DNA of 64,000 bases from Arthrospiribacter ruber (GCF_019343195.1 NZ_RPHB01000002.1:620001-684000), one strand, 5' to 3'. Numbered from the stretch's first letter, positions 8,142-17,687 are shown. Program-made: numbers and translations. The notes: generated by a model from the sequence alone, not told the origin.

Positions 8142-9314
8142 CTAAGCACTTTGATTTTGAGGATCATCGGCCAAAAGCCTCTTATAATTTTCTAAAATCA
8201 GCTGATGCATATCCTTTCTATCAAATTTCTCCCTTACTTCCTGATAAAGGTTATCCGCCAATTGCTGCATGTAGTCTCTTTTGACAAAAGCAAACTCTAA
8301 AGCGTCCTTAAGTATTTCAGCATTTTTGACAGGAAAAACCAAGCCGGTCTTTCTATTGGCTATCAGATCCACATTACCTATGATATCCGAACAGATCACC
8401 GGTACTTGCATGGCTCCTGCTTCCAGAAGAACGTTGGGGAATCCTTCCCTATGAGAAGCATGTACCAGCACGTCAGCCAATGCAAAATAGTGTGCCACAT
8501 GGTCTGACCACTCTACCTGTACTATCCTTGGATGGTCCTGAATTTTTCGGATGATGTCATCATTGATTGGATTCAGTTTTTGCTCAAAAGAGCCCAAAAG
8601 CACCAACTTCCCGTATTGGGATACTTTGGATTGCAAAAAGGCCTCCACCAGTTCCTCCACTCCTTTATCCCTGACCAACCTGCCTACAGCCAAAATGAGG
8701 AAATCATTTTCTGAGGGCGTAATTCTTATTGTAGCGGCAATCAAATGATTTTCGGCCAATGCATTCCTGCTGAATCTTTCCAGATCCACTCCGTTGGAAG
8801 AGCCATGCCCTATCACTTTTACCTTGCTTTCGTCAAGTAGGCCTTCTTCAAGCATAAAATTCTTGAGCGAATGTGAATTGGGCCAAACCTCATCTGCCCA
8901 CTTGAAAGTAAGCTTTTCCATGGCAATTAGCAGTCGTTTTTTATTCTTCTCTGCTACCATATATGGCATCCCTGCTACTGTGTGGATTTTGGTCTTTACT
9001 CCGGCAAGTTTGGCGGCAATCATAGCCAATAGGCCTGCCTTAGGGGTATGGGAATGTACTATGTCCGGCTTTTCTCTCTTAAACAACCTGAAAAGCAACC
9101 ACAGGCAATACAAATCATGAAATGGAGTTATCTTTCTGGTAAATGGAATAACGTAGTGAGAACAGCCTTCCCTTCTGCATACTTCCTGGACCTCTCTTCC
9201 GTCTGCGCTTACCATCAACACATCCCACCCAGCTTCTTTCATAAATCTCATCTGGCCTGCCAATAAAAGTTTGAGCGAAAGTGGGACTGTTGTTATTCTG
9301 ATTAATTTTGGCAT
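8142..9314 (-). CDS. Glycosyltransferase family 4 protein
   Basis: A 390-residue GT-B fold glycosyltransferase. The N-terminal acceptor domain contains VHSHTPKAGLLAMIAAKLAGV and a following TVAGMPY segment. The C-terminal nucleotide-sugar domain carries LAVGRLVRDKGVEELV and the E-x7-E motif REGFPNVLLEAGAM, diagnostic of GT4. No membrane segment is evident. It most likely adds a hexose or N-acetylhexosamine to a lipid-linked glycan at the inner face of the cytoplasmic membrane. Donor and acceptor are unknown. It is upstream of the two sugar-nucleotide genes on the same strand. Confidence 0.88.
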   Translation of the reverse strand: MPKLIRITTVPLSLKLLLAGQMRFMKEAGWDVLMVSADGREVQEVCRREGCSHYVIPFTRKITPFHDLYCLWLLFRLFKREKPDIVHSHTPKAGLLAMIAAKLAGVKTKIHTVAGMPYMVAEKNKKRLLIAMEKLTFKWADEVWPNSHSLKNFMLEEGLLDESKVKVIGHGSSNGVDLERFSRNALAENHLIAATIRITPSENDFLILAVGRLVRDKGVEELVEAFLQSKVSQYGKLVLLGSFEQKLNPINDDIIRKIQDHPRIVQVEWSDHVAHYFALADVLVHASHREGFPNVLLEAGAMQVPVICSDIIGNVDLIANRKTGLVFPVKNAEILKDALEFAFVKRDYMQQLADNLYQEVREKFDRKDMHQLILENYKRLLADDPQNQSA

Positions 9315-9518
9315 TCAGCTTTTTGATTTTAAAATGTCAAAGTTAACTTTTTATTGCTTTAGAGCCTGTCTAATTCCAAAAAAATGAAGGGATATGCCAA
9401 TGATTTTTTGAAATCAAAACCTCCTAAGTCATCCATTAAAAATATGCTAAACACCTCACTGTAAAGGATAACTTTTTACCTTTACAAACTATAGAAAAAC
9501 CATCTTTCGCCAAAAACC

Positions 9519-10322
9519 ATGTTAAAGCATACAAAAATCGCCATCATCGGCTGTGGCAATTTGGGAAGTTCCATTTTAAACGGGCTGCTCAACCTTGCTG
9601 AAATTTCGGCTGACCATATCCATGTCACCAAAAGAAATCCAAAAAACCTGCTTTCTTTCCAAGATAAAGGTGTGCGGGTTCATTCTGACAATTTGATTGC
9701 TTCAACAGAAGCTGACATCATCATTTTGGGTGTCAAGCCCTTCAATGTCACCAATATCCTGAAGGAAATCAAGCCTGTACTCCATCCTAAAAAACAAATC
9801 ATTGTATCCCTGGCAACAGGGATTACCTTAGAGGAAATCTACCAGGTAGTAGATCCGACCACCGTTGTGTTCAGGGCCATGCCCAATATTGCGGCAGACA
9901 TCAGGGAATCTATCACCTGTATTTGCGGCAAAAACTTCAAACATGAGCACGAATCCAAAATCATTAGCCTGTTTGACAGCATTGGGCAGAGCATCACCAT
10001 AGATGAAAGCCTTATGGAAGCCGCTACTGTGCTCGGGGCATGTGGTATCGCTTATGTTTTGAGATTTATGAGGGCCATGATTCAGGGAGGCATTCAGATT
10101 GGATTTGACGCCAAAACTGCCAGTCAAATAGTAAATCAAACCGTAAAAGGCGCTGCAGAGCTAATGATCCAAAAAGACATGCATCCTGAAGAAGCCATCG
10201 ATAAGGTAACCACTCCAAAGGGCTGCACCATCGTAGGACTCAATGAAATGGAGCATCAGGGATTTTCGGCTGCCATGGTCCGGGGAGTATTGGCTTCCTA
10301 CCAAAAAATCGAGAAATTATAG
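9519..10322 (+). CDS. proC: Pyrroline-5-carboxylate reductase
   Basis: A 267-residue enzyme that makes the last step of proline synthesis, reducing 1-pyrroline-5-carboxylate with NAD(P)H. The Rossmann motif GCGNLGSS occupies residues 11-18. LGVKPFNV and FRAMPNIAA follow, and the C-terminal helical domain has VTTPKGCTIVGLNEME, the family signature. Length is normal. A TACCTTTA -7-like box sits at 9478-9485. A MITE-like insertion follows directly after its stop codon and a bidirectional terminator lies beyond that. The head-to-head pairing with glutamate dehydrogenase is metabolically coherent. Confidence 0.95.
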   Translation: MLKHTKIAIIGCGNLGSSILNGLLNLAEISADHIHVTKRNPKNLLSFQDKGVRVHSDNLIASTEADIIILGVKPFNVTNILKEIKPVLHPKKQIIVSLATGITLEEIYQVVDPTTVVFRAMPNIAADIRESITCICGKNFKHEHESKIISLFDSIGQSITIDESLMEAATVLGACGIAYVLRFMRAMIQGGIQIGFDAKTASQIVNQTVKGAAELMIQKDMHPEEAIDKVTTPKGCTIVGLNEMEHQGFSAAMVRGVLASYQKIEKL

Positions 10323-10463
10323 ATTTTATACCAATGTCATTTAGTTAAGACTAAAAGTTGAATTTAAACTTTTCCAAAGTTGGATTAAATGTAAAAACTA
10401 ACATTGTTTACAAATCTGAACTTTGGAAAAGTTACCCAAAACTAAACGACATTGGATTTTATA
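10323..10463. mobile_element. MITE-like non-autonomous element with 8-bp flanking duplication
   Basis: A 125-bp element at 10331-10455 has 16-bp terminal inverted repeats, CCAATGTCATTTAGTT and AACTAAACGACATTGG, with a single mismatch. It carries a second, internal perfect 15-bp inverted repeat (AACTTTTCCAAAGTT at 10367-10381 and its complement at 10419-10433). Both ends are flanked exactly by the 8-bp direct repeat ATTTTATA (10323-10330 and 10456-10463), as expected for a target-site duplication. No open frame of useful size lies inside. It sits immediately after the proC stop codon. The parent transposase family cannot be named from the window. Confidence 0.75.
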
Positions 10464-10476
10464 CTTTGAACTGCAT

Positions 10477-10506
10477 AAAAAAGCCCGGGAATTTCCGGCC
10501 TTTTTT
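10477..10506. terminator. Bidirectional terminator between proC and glutamate dehydrogenase
   Basis: A stem with AAAAAAG and CCGG arms pairs across a GAATTT loop with CCGG and CTTTTTT, with one internal C-C mismatch. It has A-tract and T-tract sides, so it serves both convergent genes. It overlaps the stop codon of the glutamate dehydrogenase gene. Confidence 0.65.
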
Positions 10507-11923
10507 ATGGGAAAATTCCCAAATCCATATAACTGATGGAAATCCTCTGCAAAGCAAGTATAAAGCCGGCTGTCCTCAGGCTTTTGATTCCTTTTTCTTT
10601 TCGGGTTTTGTTCATGTCATGATACGCGGTCACCATGGTCTCTTCCAGACCTGAAAGTACCAGGTCCCTTTCGGATGCTCCTTTTATCAAGGAATCTTTT
10701 TCATCTTCTGTAAAACGCTCCCCGGTGGCATTCTCAATCGTTCCTAGTAGTTTCCGGTATTTTTCCATATCGTATCTTTTTTCCAGTTTCCCAAAAGATA
10801 CCCTCGAGAGATTTTTCAACCATTCAAAATAAGAAACAGTCACACCACCTGCATTGAGATACATGTCAGGCACAACCAAAACCCCATTTTTCAACAGGAT
10901 TTTCTCTGCTTCATTGGTAACAGGACCGTTGGCAGCTTCTCCTATGATCTTAGCCTGCACTTTGGCTGCATTGTCTTTGGTAATCTGATTTTCCAAAGCC
11001 GCAGGAATTAGGATATCGCAAGGGTATGTCAACAACTCCTTGCTATCTTTGATGAATTCACCTTTATTAAATCCTTTAAATCCTTTATTTTCAATCTGGT
11101 AAGTTTTCAATGCTTCTATGTCGATACCGGATTCATCCCAAATCCCACCGTTCCATTCTGCTATCCCTACAATCTTGGCTCCCGCCTCACTGAGGTATTT
11201 GGCCGAATAATATCCCACATTACCCAAACCTTGAACAATAACTTTTTTACCTCTCAGACCCACAGACAAGCCTAACTCCTCCATATCCTCTTCCACACTC
11301 ACGGCTTCCCTGATACCAAAAAACACACCCTGTCCGGTAGCTTCTGTCCTCCCGTCGATTCCGTGTTGGGACAGGGGCTTACCGGTAACTGCTCCTTTTG
11401 CATTGATCAGTTCGGGATTAAAAGCCTCAAAAGTATCCACAATCCAGGCCATTTCTCTTGCCCCTGTACCATAATCAGGTGCCGGAACATCTATGGCAGG
11501 ACCAATAAACTTTTTCTTGATCAATTCTGCAGTATACCTTCTTGTGATTTTCTCCAGTTGTCTTTCGTTGTATTTCAGGGGGTCAATGCTTACTCCTCCT
11601 TTGGCCCCACCAAAGGGAACATTGACCAGGGCACATTTGTAAGTCATCAAAGCGGCAAGTCCCTTGACTTCCTCCTCGTCTACATGCTCGCTGTAACGTA
11701 TACCCCCTTTTACGGGAAGTTTATGGTGAGAGTGTTGAATCCTGTATCCTGTAATGGTTTCATAGGTTCCATCCTCATTTCTTAATGGAAAATTAAACTT
11801 GTAGATACTGTTGCATTGTTTGATTTGGTCCAGTAAACCAGGATGCAAATCCATGTGTTTGGCTGCATCATCCACAAAACCACAAACATCGTCAAACAAA
11901 CTGTATTCTGTCTTTTTACTCAT
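10505..11923 (-). CDS. Glu/Leu/Phe/Val-type glutamate dehydrogenase
   Basis: A 472-residue cytoplasmic enzyme that interconverts glutamate and 2-oxoglutarate plus ammonia. The substrate pocket is visible as KLPVKGGIRYSEHV (Lys72), MTYKCALVNVPFGGAKGG (Lys96 and Lys108) and the catalytic segment PAPDYGTG. The nucleotide domain carries VIVQGLGNVGYYSA. The GLGNVG motif and overall organisation suggest the hexameric class with either NAD or NADP use. The protein is about 50 residues longer than the roughly 420-residue GudB type, mainly at the C-terminus. Convergent with proC. Confidence 0.93.
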   Translation of the reverse strand: MSKKTEYSLFDDVCGFVDDAAKHMDLHPGLLDQIKQCNSIYKFNFPLRNEDGTYETITGYRIQHSHHKLPVKGGIRYSEHVDEEEVKGLAALMTYKCALVNVPFGGAKGGVSIDPLKYNERQLEKITRRYTAELIKKKFIGPAIDVPAPDYGTGAREMAWIVDTFEAFNPELINAKGAVTGKPLSQHGIDGRTEATGQGVFFGIREAVSVEEDMEELGLSVGLRGKKVIVQGLGNVGYYSAKYLSEAGAKIVGIAEWNGGIWDESGIDIEALKTYQIENKGFKGFNKGEFIKDSKELLTYPCDILIPAALENQITKDNAAKVQAKIIGEAANGPVTNEAEKILLKNGVLVVPDMYLNAGGVTVSYFEWLKNLSRVSFGKLEKRYDMEKYRKLLGTIENATGERFTEDEKDSLIKGASERDLVLSGLEETMVTAYHDMNKTRKEKGIKSLRTAGFILALQRISISYMDLGIFP

Positions 11924-12048
11924 AAAAATCTGTTTTTGGTGAATATCTCTAAGATACGAATCTTTCCAGAGATGGGCCGAAAATACCTAAGGATTTTGTA
12001 TGACTGGGGCTACTAATGCCAGATTCAATTGAAACAAAAACAAATCAT

Positions 12049-12081
12049 AAAAAAAAGGCCCAATTTCTTGAGCCTTTTTTT
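12049..12081 (-). terminator. Terminator after the ABC exporter operon
   Basis: AAAAAAAAGGC (12049-12059) pairs with GCCTTTTTTT (12072-12081) across a 12-base loop, giving a U-tract on the minus strand 57 bases past the stop of the ATPase gene. Confidence 0.7.
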
Positions 12082-12137
12082 GAATAAGGCTAAAATCAAA
12101 TTCAAAAAGTTGAAAAAAGCATTTTAAACACTGAAAA

Positions 12138-12821
12138 TTAATGATTTACAACCCAACCATCCTCCATTTCAATTATCCTATCGGTCCCAGCAGCAAATTC
12201 AGGATCATGGGTGACAATCAGCATGGTCTGATGAAACTCCTGGGCAAGTTCTTTGAAAATGTTAAATACAATATCTGAGTTTTTTTTATCGAGGTTGCCC
12301 GTAGGCTCATCTCCCATAATGATCAGAGGGTCATTCATCAGCGATCTTGCAATGGCTACCCGCTGCTTTTGCCCTCCCGAGAGTTGGTTGGCTTTCTTTA
12401 AAGCATGATCCTGCATGTCAAAAATCCGTAATTTTTCCATGGCTATTTGCTCAAGTTCCTCTTTGGTTTTCCGGTTCAGCTTAAGCCCGGGAATCATAAC
12501 ATTCTCCAAAACACTGAACTCATTGAGCAGGTAATGAAATTGAAAAACAAAACCGATCTTCTCATTTCTGATCTGCGATAGCCTATTTGCCTTTTTCCCG
12601 GTCACAAGCTCTTCATCAATCCACAACTCCCCTTCATAATCCGTATCCATGGTAGAGAGAATATACAGCAAAGTAGATTTACCACATCCTGACTTGCCCA
12701 TCACAGAGACAAATTCCCCTCTGGTCACTTGAAAACTCACATCCTTCAAAACCCTTGTTTTCTCGGGACTGTAAAAATATTTATTGATTTTCTGTGCTTC
12801 GATTACAGGCTTTCCTCTCAT
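12138..12821 (-). CDS. ABC transporter ATP-binding protein, LolD/MacB type
   Basis: A 227-residue ATPase with Walker A GKSGCGKST (residues 42-50), signature NQLSGGQKQR and Walker B IMGDEPTGNLD. These match the MacB/LolD/FtsE group that powers mechanotransmission rather than classic import. It is the last of three minus-strand genes (adaptor, permease, ATPase). It starts 9 bases after the permease stop. The complex would sit in the inner membrane, with the lipid-anchored adaptor bridging outward. The exported substrate is unknown; lipoprotein release (Lol) is less likely because an HlyD-type adaptor is present. Confidence 0.9.
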   Translation of the reverse strand: MRGKPVIEAQKINKYFYSPEKTRVLKDVSFQVTRGEFVSVMGKSGCGKSTLLYILSTMDTDYEGELWIDEELVTGKKANRLSQIRNEKIGFVFQFHYLLNEFSVLENVMIPGLKLNRKTKEELEQIAMEKLRIFDMQDHALKKANQLSGGQKQRVAIARSLMNDPLIIMGDEPTGNLDKKNSDIVFNIFKELAQEFHQTMLIVTHDPEFAAGTDRIIEMEDGWVVNH

Positions 12822-12830
12822 CTTTTCTAT

Positions 12831-14090
12831 CTATTTGCCTCGGATGATATCTACAGGATCAATACTGCTGGCTTTTCTTGCAGGAAAATATCCCGCAAAA
12901 TAAGTAGTCACCAAGCTAAACACTCCAGCGATGATATAGTACTTTGGACTGAAGTCCACTGGTAGGGTTTTTATGGTCGGAAGCGCTTCCAATTCAAAAG
13001 GTACCTGCTCTATTCCTAAGCCCGCCAAAAACCCAAACATCAACCCCAACAGTCCCCCAAAAAACCCGATAGCCAAAGCTATGGTGATAAAAACCATATT
13101 TACATCTCTGCCTGAAAAACCAATTGCTTTCAATATGGCTATGGTGTCCATTTTTTCATAGATCATCATATTGAGGATATTGTATATTCCGAAACCCGAG
13201 ACTATCAACAAAGTCACTCCGACTGCATAACTGATCAATGACCGTATGCCAGTCCCTGCTTCAAATTGGGCATTGACAGTTTGAATATCATCCGCATCAA
13301 TTCCAAAAACTTCTTTATACTCCCTTGCCATCTGAGGAGCCAATTCAAAATCATGGAGTTTGACCTGAATGTCTGTTACAAAGGACGGGGGTTCTCCAAG
13401 CATTTTTTGAACAGTCCCCATTGATGCATAGGATTGCACATTATCCAACTCCCCTAATCCTGATTGATAGAAACCCACTACTTTCAGCTGCATCCTGCTC
13501 CCCTGAGCTGTAGTCACTTGCACCATATCTCCTATAGAAGCCAACATCCTGTCAGCGGCACCTTTTCCCAAAATGATAGAATTGGCAGTATTTTTCAGAT
13601 CCAAAAAATCTCCATCAACCACATAATCTTCAAAAGCAAAAAGCCTGCTTTCCTCCTCTACATCTATTCCTTTGATCACTCCATTTACGTCTATGGCTCC
13701 TACATTGAAAAACACCTGAGCAGCAATTTTTGGGGCCACGCCCAACACCCTCCTGTCTTCTTTGAGTGTCCTCATAATGGACTCATTGTTGTAAATACTG
13801 GTACGGCTAGCTGCCGGCTTTACAGATCGGATGACATGGTAATACCCATCATAGGAAGCACTCATTTCAATCGGCTGCTGCGGAGAGGCTTTGATTTCAT
13901 TATAAAATCTAATATGGGGAGTTCTGTTAAGAATCAATCCATCAAGTAACTGGTTTAGACCATTCATAAAGCCTAACAAGGCAACAAACATGGTGATACT
14001 GAATACCACTCCAACACCAGCTATCACTGTTTGTTTCAATCGAGCCAACATAAGGGCTTTAGCCATATTGAGGATCAGACCAATTCCCAT
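12831..14090 (-). CDS. ABC transporter permease, FtsX/MacB type
   Basis: A 419-residue inner-membrane protein. There is one N-terminal membrane helix (about residues 22-44). A long extracytoplasmic MacB_PCD-like domain follows (about 50-285), and three helices cluster at the C-terminus (about 285-310, 335-362, 385-405). The C-terminal signature YFPARKASSIDPVDIIRGK is characteristic of FtsX-family permeases. It begins 2 bases after the adaptor stop, which supports tight coupling. The expected partner is the ATPase that follows. Confidence 0.9.
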   Translation of the reverse strand: MGIGLILNMAKALMLARLKQTVIAGVGVVFSITMFVALLGFMNGLNQLLDGLILNRTPHIRFYNEIKASPQQPIEMSASYDGYYHVIRSVKPAASRTSIYNNESIMRTLKEDRRVLGVAPKIAAQVFFNVGAIDVNGVIKGIDVEEESRLFAFEDYVVDGDFLDLKNTANSIILGKGAADRMLASIGDMVQVTTAQGSRMQLKVVGFYQSGLGELDNVQSYASMGTVQKMLGEPPSFVTDIQVKLHDFELAPQMAREYKEVFGIDADDIQTVNAQFEAGTGIRSLISYAVGVTLLIVSGFGIYNILNMMIYEKMDTIAILKAIGFSGRDVNMVFITIALAIGFFGGLLGLMFGFLAGLGIEQVPFELEALPTIKTLPVDFSPKYYIIAGVFSLVTTYFAGYFPARKASSIDPVDIIRGK

Positions 14091-14092
14091 CT

Positions 14093-15175
14093 CTAAGGTT
14101 TGATTAAGGCCATGTTTTCATCTATCCCGGAGATAATTTCTGCTTTCTGAAAATCCTTTATCCCCACCTCCACCTTTATGGTATCCCGATCAGAGCTCAG
14201 CACAAAGGATTCATTTAAAAGGAAAGACCTTGGGATAATCAACACATCATCCTTGACCTGAATGATGATATTTGCTTCTAAAGAAAGGTTAGGGTAAAGC
14301 ACTGATGGCTGTTCTACAAATACCCCTTCTACTAAAAACGTCTTGTTTCTTTCATCCATTATAGGATTGATCTTAGACACCACCGCCTCAAAGACCTCCC
14401 CCCTATAGCTGTCCATATTCACCAGGATCTTTTGCCCTTTTTCCACTTTGGAAATATCGTATTCATCTACCAGCATTTCCAGGACAAACTCTTCCCCACT
14501 TCCCAAAATGGCCAAGGGTGTCTGGGCGTTTACCATTTCACCCTTTTCTTTCAAAATGGAATAGACCAAGCCCTTAACTTCACTTTTCAATACCAGGTCA
14601 CTTTCCAAAGCCCTGCTGATCGCAAGGTTCTTAGAGGCCGATCTTTCATTGAACTCTATTTCTCTTTTGAGTTCATTATACCTCAAAACTGAGGTTTCGT
14701 AGGATGTCCTCGAATTTTGATAGGCAAGCTCTCTTTGTTCAAACTCCAAAGAAGACCCGATCCCTTGATCTTTAAGCCTTCTTTGTCTTACCCAAAGCAA
14801 AGAATCATTGACCATCTTGTTTTTTGCAAGATTTATATTGACTTCTAGGTCTTTCAGCCTATTTTGATTGGCCTGAATATCCGAATATGCCCGATTGAGC
14901 TCTGCCAATTCGCGGTTGACTCTTGCGGATTCATTAAAAATGGCAAGAATAGGCGTGCCTACCTCCACAGAATCCCCTTCTTGCAGAAAAATTTCCTGAA
15001 CAGTACCCGTAGCGTTGAGATACGCTTGGTACTGGTTCTTGGAGCGTATAGTTCCTGAAGCATATATCGATTCAGAAACCCTTTCTCTACTTGGATAAAT
15101 TTTTTCTTCAGATGAACTGCAAGACCAAAGGACCATTGGAAAAAGTACCAACGGACGAAACTTCCGGAAATTCAT
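14093..15175 (-). CDS. HlyD-family periplasmic adaptor, predicted lipoprotein
   Basis: A 360-residue membrane-fusion protein. The N-terminus carries a lipoprotein signal ending MVLWSC, with the lipidated Cys at residue 19. It continues with a biotinyl-lipoyl-like half-motif (GTVQEIFLQEGDSVEVGTPI), a long alpha-hairpin (about 85-190) and the second lipoyl/beta-barrel half (VLEMLVDEYDISKVEKGQKI). It should link the MacB-like permease to the outer envelope. No TolC-type outer-membrane channel is present in the window. It is first in the three-gene operon. Confidence 0.88.
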   Translation of the reverse strand: MNFRKFRPLVLFPMVLWSCSSSEEKIYPSRERVSESIYASGTIRSKNQYQAYLNATGTVQEIFLQEGDSVEVGTPILAIFNESARVNRELAELNRAYSDIQANQNRLKDLEVNINLAKNKMVNDSLLWVRQRRLKDQGIGSSLEFEQRELAYQNSRTSYETSVLRYNELKREIEFNERSASKNLAISRALESDLVLKSEVKGLVYSILKEKGEMVNAQTPLAILGSGEEFVLEMLVDEYDISKVEKGQKILVNMDSYRGEVFEAVVSKINPIMDERNKTFLVEGVFVEQPSVLYPNLSLEANIIIQVKDDVLIIPRSFLLNESFVLSSDRDTIKVEVGIKDFQKAEIISGIDENMALIKP

Positions 15176-15402
15176 AGTGCTGGGCTTTATCCAACTAATT
15201 TAATCCTAAAAAACTCATTTAAAGCAAGAATTGGCCATCTTTTTACTGCACTCCCAAAATTTCTACTTGAGAATAAAATAAATACGATGGATGAGTGCTC
15301 AGGACAAATACCTTCGATTAAAGTGCAAGCAGCTATATCTGGCTAGCTTACTGAAATCCTACATATTCCTAATAATTTAAACGTATATGTAATTCTTCAC
15401 TT

Positions 15403-16608
15403 TCACTTCAGTAAGCCAACATGCTTCCAAAAACTTGGATAAGATTTATTGACCACTTCAGGTTCTTCAATCACTACTTCTGTCTTGGTCATCAAGGGCA
15501 TAAATGCCATCGCCATTCTGTGATCATCATAGGTTTTGACCTGTACTGAAGCCGGCATATCCACAGAAGGAATCAAGGTGAAAATGCCTTCTTGCTCTTC
15601 AATGAACCGGGCGTTGAATTTCCCGAGTTCTTCCTGCAAGGCAAAGATCCTGTCCGTCTCTTTGATCCTAAGACTTTCAATCCCTGTAAAGTCCATTTTT
15701 TGACCAATGATGGCACAGGTGACCGCCACCGTCTGGGCAATATCCGGACAATGTGAAAAGTCCCAATGATCCAGCCCCTTAACTGCTTGCTTGGTCAACA
15801 AAACTCCCTTATCATTGAACTCGCTTTTGACACCCAAATAGCTCATTAAATCCACTATCATAGAATCTCCCTGAAGGCTATCAGCTTTCAGTCCTTCCAA
15901 AAACAGCTCTCCCTCATCCGAGCAGGCCAGAAGGCTATACCAATAGCTCGCTCCAGACCAGTCACTTTCTACAAGAAATTTTGTAGGCTTATAATCCTGA
16001 GGAGCGACTTTGATAACATTCCCTTCCCAAGAATATGAAATTCCAAAAGATTTCATCAACTGAAGCGTCATTTCAATGTAAGTCCTTGACCCCACTTTCC
16101 CTTGGAGCTCCAGTTCTATTCCAAGCGGAAGCACTGGTCCTATCATCAGCAAAGCCGAAATGTACTGACTGCTGACATCGCCCCTGATTTTTACTTTATT
16201 GGTAATCTGATCTTTCAGACCATGTACTGCCAGAGGAGGAAACCCCTCTACATTCATATAGTGGATTTCCGCACCCAATTCCCTCAATGCTTCCACCAAT
16301 ATACCTATAGGCCTTTCACACATTCTGGCTGTACCCGTAAGCACCTTATTTTGGTCGGTGACAGCTGCATACGCAGTCAAAAACCGCATGGTAGTTCCTG
16401 CATCCAGCACATCAAAAACCGGGGGATTTTCCTTGAGTAAACGTATCATGGTCTGAGTATCCCTGGCTTCTGCGAGGTTATAAAGCTCATTTTCTCCATC
16501 CGTCAGCGCATCGATGATCAAGGCCCTGTTGCTTTCGCTTTTGGAAGCTGGCAAAGGAATATGTACAGATGAAAAAGAAGATTTCTGAGGTAAGGTTAGT
16601 GTTTTCAA
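15403..16608 (-). CDS. aroA: 3-phosphoshikimate 1-carboxyvinyltransferase (EPSP synthase)
   Basis: A 401-residue cytoplasmic enzyme that joins shikimate-3-phosphate and phosphoenolpyruvate. LPASKSESNRALII near residue 19 carries the substrate Lys-Ser. LDAGTTMRFLTAY follows around residue 88 and RIKETDRIFAL around residue 305. Length is slightly short compared with about 425-445, with compact loops as common in Bacteroidota. It starts 17 bases after the stop of aroB, so it is the last gene of the aro run. No terminator is obvious in the following 227 bases. Confidence 0.95.
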   Translation of the reverse strand: MKTLTLPQKSSFSSVHIPLPASKSESNRALIIDALTDGENELYNLAEARDTQTMIRLLKENPPVFDVLDAGTTMRFLTAYAAVTDQNKVLTGTARMCERPIGILVEALRELGAEIHYMNVEGFPPLAVHGLKDQITNKVKIRGDVSSQYISALLMIGPVLPLGIELELQGKVGSRTYIEMTLQLMKSFGISYSWEGNVIKVAPQDYKPTKFLVESDWSGASYWYSLLACSDEGELFLEGLKADSLQGDSMIVDLMSYLGVKSEFNDKGVLLTKQAVKGLDHWDFSHCPDIAQTVAVTCAIIGQKMDFTGIESLRIKETDRIFALQEELGKFNARFIEEQEGIFTLIPSVDMPASVQVKTYDDHRMAMAFMPLMTKTEVVIEEPEVVNKSYPSFWKHVGLLK

Positions 16609-16625
16609 TGGGTGTATAGGTTAGG

Positions 16626-17657
16626 TTAAAGAGACTTATAATAGATTATGGCCTGCTGAATTTCTTCCTTATTGACAGGGATATTAAAATCACAATTTCC
16701 CAATTCCCTAAGTAGGGAGAAATTGATTTTGTCCCCTTCATTCTTTTTGTCCTGGCTGCAAAGGTCGCAGATTCCACTTATATGGTCTTCCGGGAATTCA
16801 AATTTCCCAAATATTCCCAAAATCTTTTCTACAATGATTGCCAATTCCTGAGCAGGCAATCCGGATTTTTGATTGGAAAGGTAAGCCTCACATAGCATGC
16901 CTACCGCAATGGCTTCTCCGTGAAGTAAGTGCTTTTCTGTATTGAGGTAATAAGATTCGAATGCATGGCCAATGGTATGTCCAAAATTCAAAATCTTTCT
17001 GAGTCCTGATTCCTTGGGATCTTTTTCCACGACCTCTTTCTTGATCTGCACAGATCTTTCAGTGATACCCCTCCAATCTTGGTTTTGCCAGCCTTCAGTT
17101 CTCAGGCAATCAAAATAAGATTTACTTTTTATAAGTCCATGCTTGATCACTTCTGCATATCCTGACCTGAGCTCCACTTCAGAAAGTGTCTCGAGAAACA
17201 AATCAGAAATAAAAACTGCTTCGGGCTGGGTGAAAACACCTATATGGTTTTTGAAGCCATTGAAATCAATTCCCAACTTACCTCCCACACTGGCATCTAC
17301 TTGGGAAAGTAAAGTGGTGGGTACATTGATGAAGCGGATGCCTCTTTTGTAAGTAGCTGCACAAAATCCGCCCATATCTCCTGTAACTCCTCCTCCAAGG
17401 TTGATGATCAAGGCCTTTCGGTCAAAACCCTCATCTGTCATCCATTGCCAGATAGAAGTACAAGTTGTCAGGTTTTTGTTTGATTCACCCGCCTCAAAAC
17501 TAAAATGCACATGCTCCGGAAGAGACTGCCCGAGTTTCGGATAGCAGTGGACTTTTGTATTGCTGTCAGTAATTATCCCCAAGCGGGAATAGCCTAATTG
17601 CTTGATATAACTCCCCAGGTCTTCGGCTACCTTTTGGGAAAAGATGATGGTCTCCAA
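16626..17657 (-). CDS. aroB: 3-dehydroquinate synthase
   Basis: A 343-residue NAD- and zinc-dependent enzyme that cyclises DAHP to 3-dehydroquinate. The nucleotide-binding segment INLGGGVTGDMGGFCAATYK lies around residues 85-105. The catalytic and zinc-binding region includes GYAEVIKHGLI, LNFGHTIGHAFE and LLHGEAIAVGM. Length is normal. It is 71 bases downstream of the DAHP synthase/mutase gene, with a hairpin in that gap, and is followed by aroA. It belongs to the same pathway unit. Confidence 0.95.
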   Translation of the reverse strand: METIIFSQKVAEDLGSYIKQLGYSRLGIITDSNTKVHCYPKLGQSLPEHVHFSFEAGESNKNLTTCTSIWQWMTDEGFDRKALIINLGGGVTGDMGGFCAATYKRGIRFINVPTTLLSQVDASVGGKLGIDFNGFKNHIGVFTQPEAVFISDLFLETLSEVELRSGYAEVIKHGLIKSKSYFDCLRTEGWQNQDWRGITERSVQIKKEVVEKDPKESGLRKILNFGHTIGHAFESYYLNTEKHLLHGEAIAVGMLCEAYLSNQKSGLPAQELAIIVEKILGIFGKFEFPEDHISGICDLCSQDKKNEGDKINFSLLRELGNCDFNIPVNKEEIQQAIIYYKSL

Positions 17658-17687
17658 AACTTTTTATTTCAAAAATAGTCAAAACAG

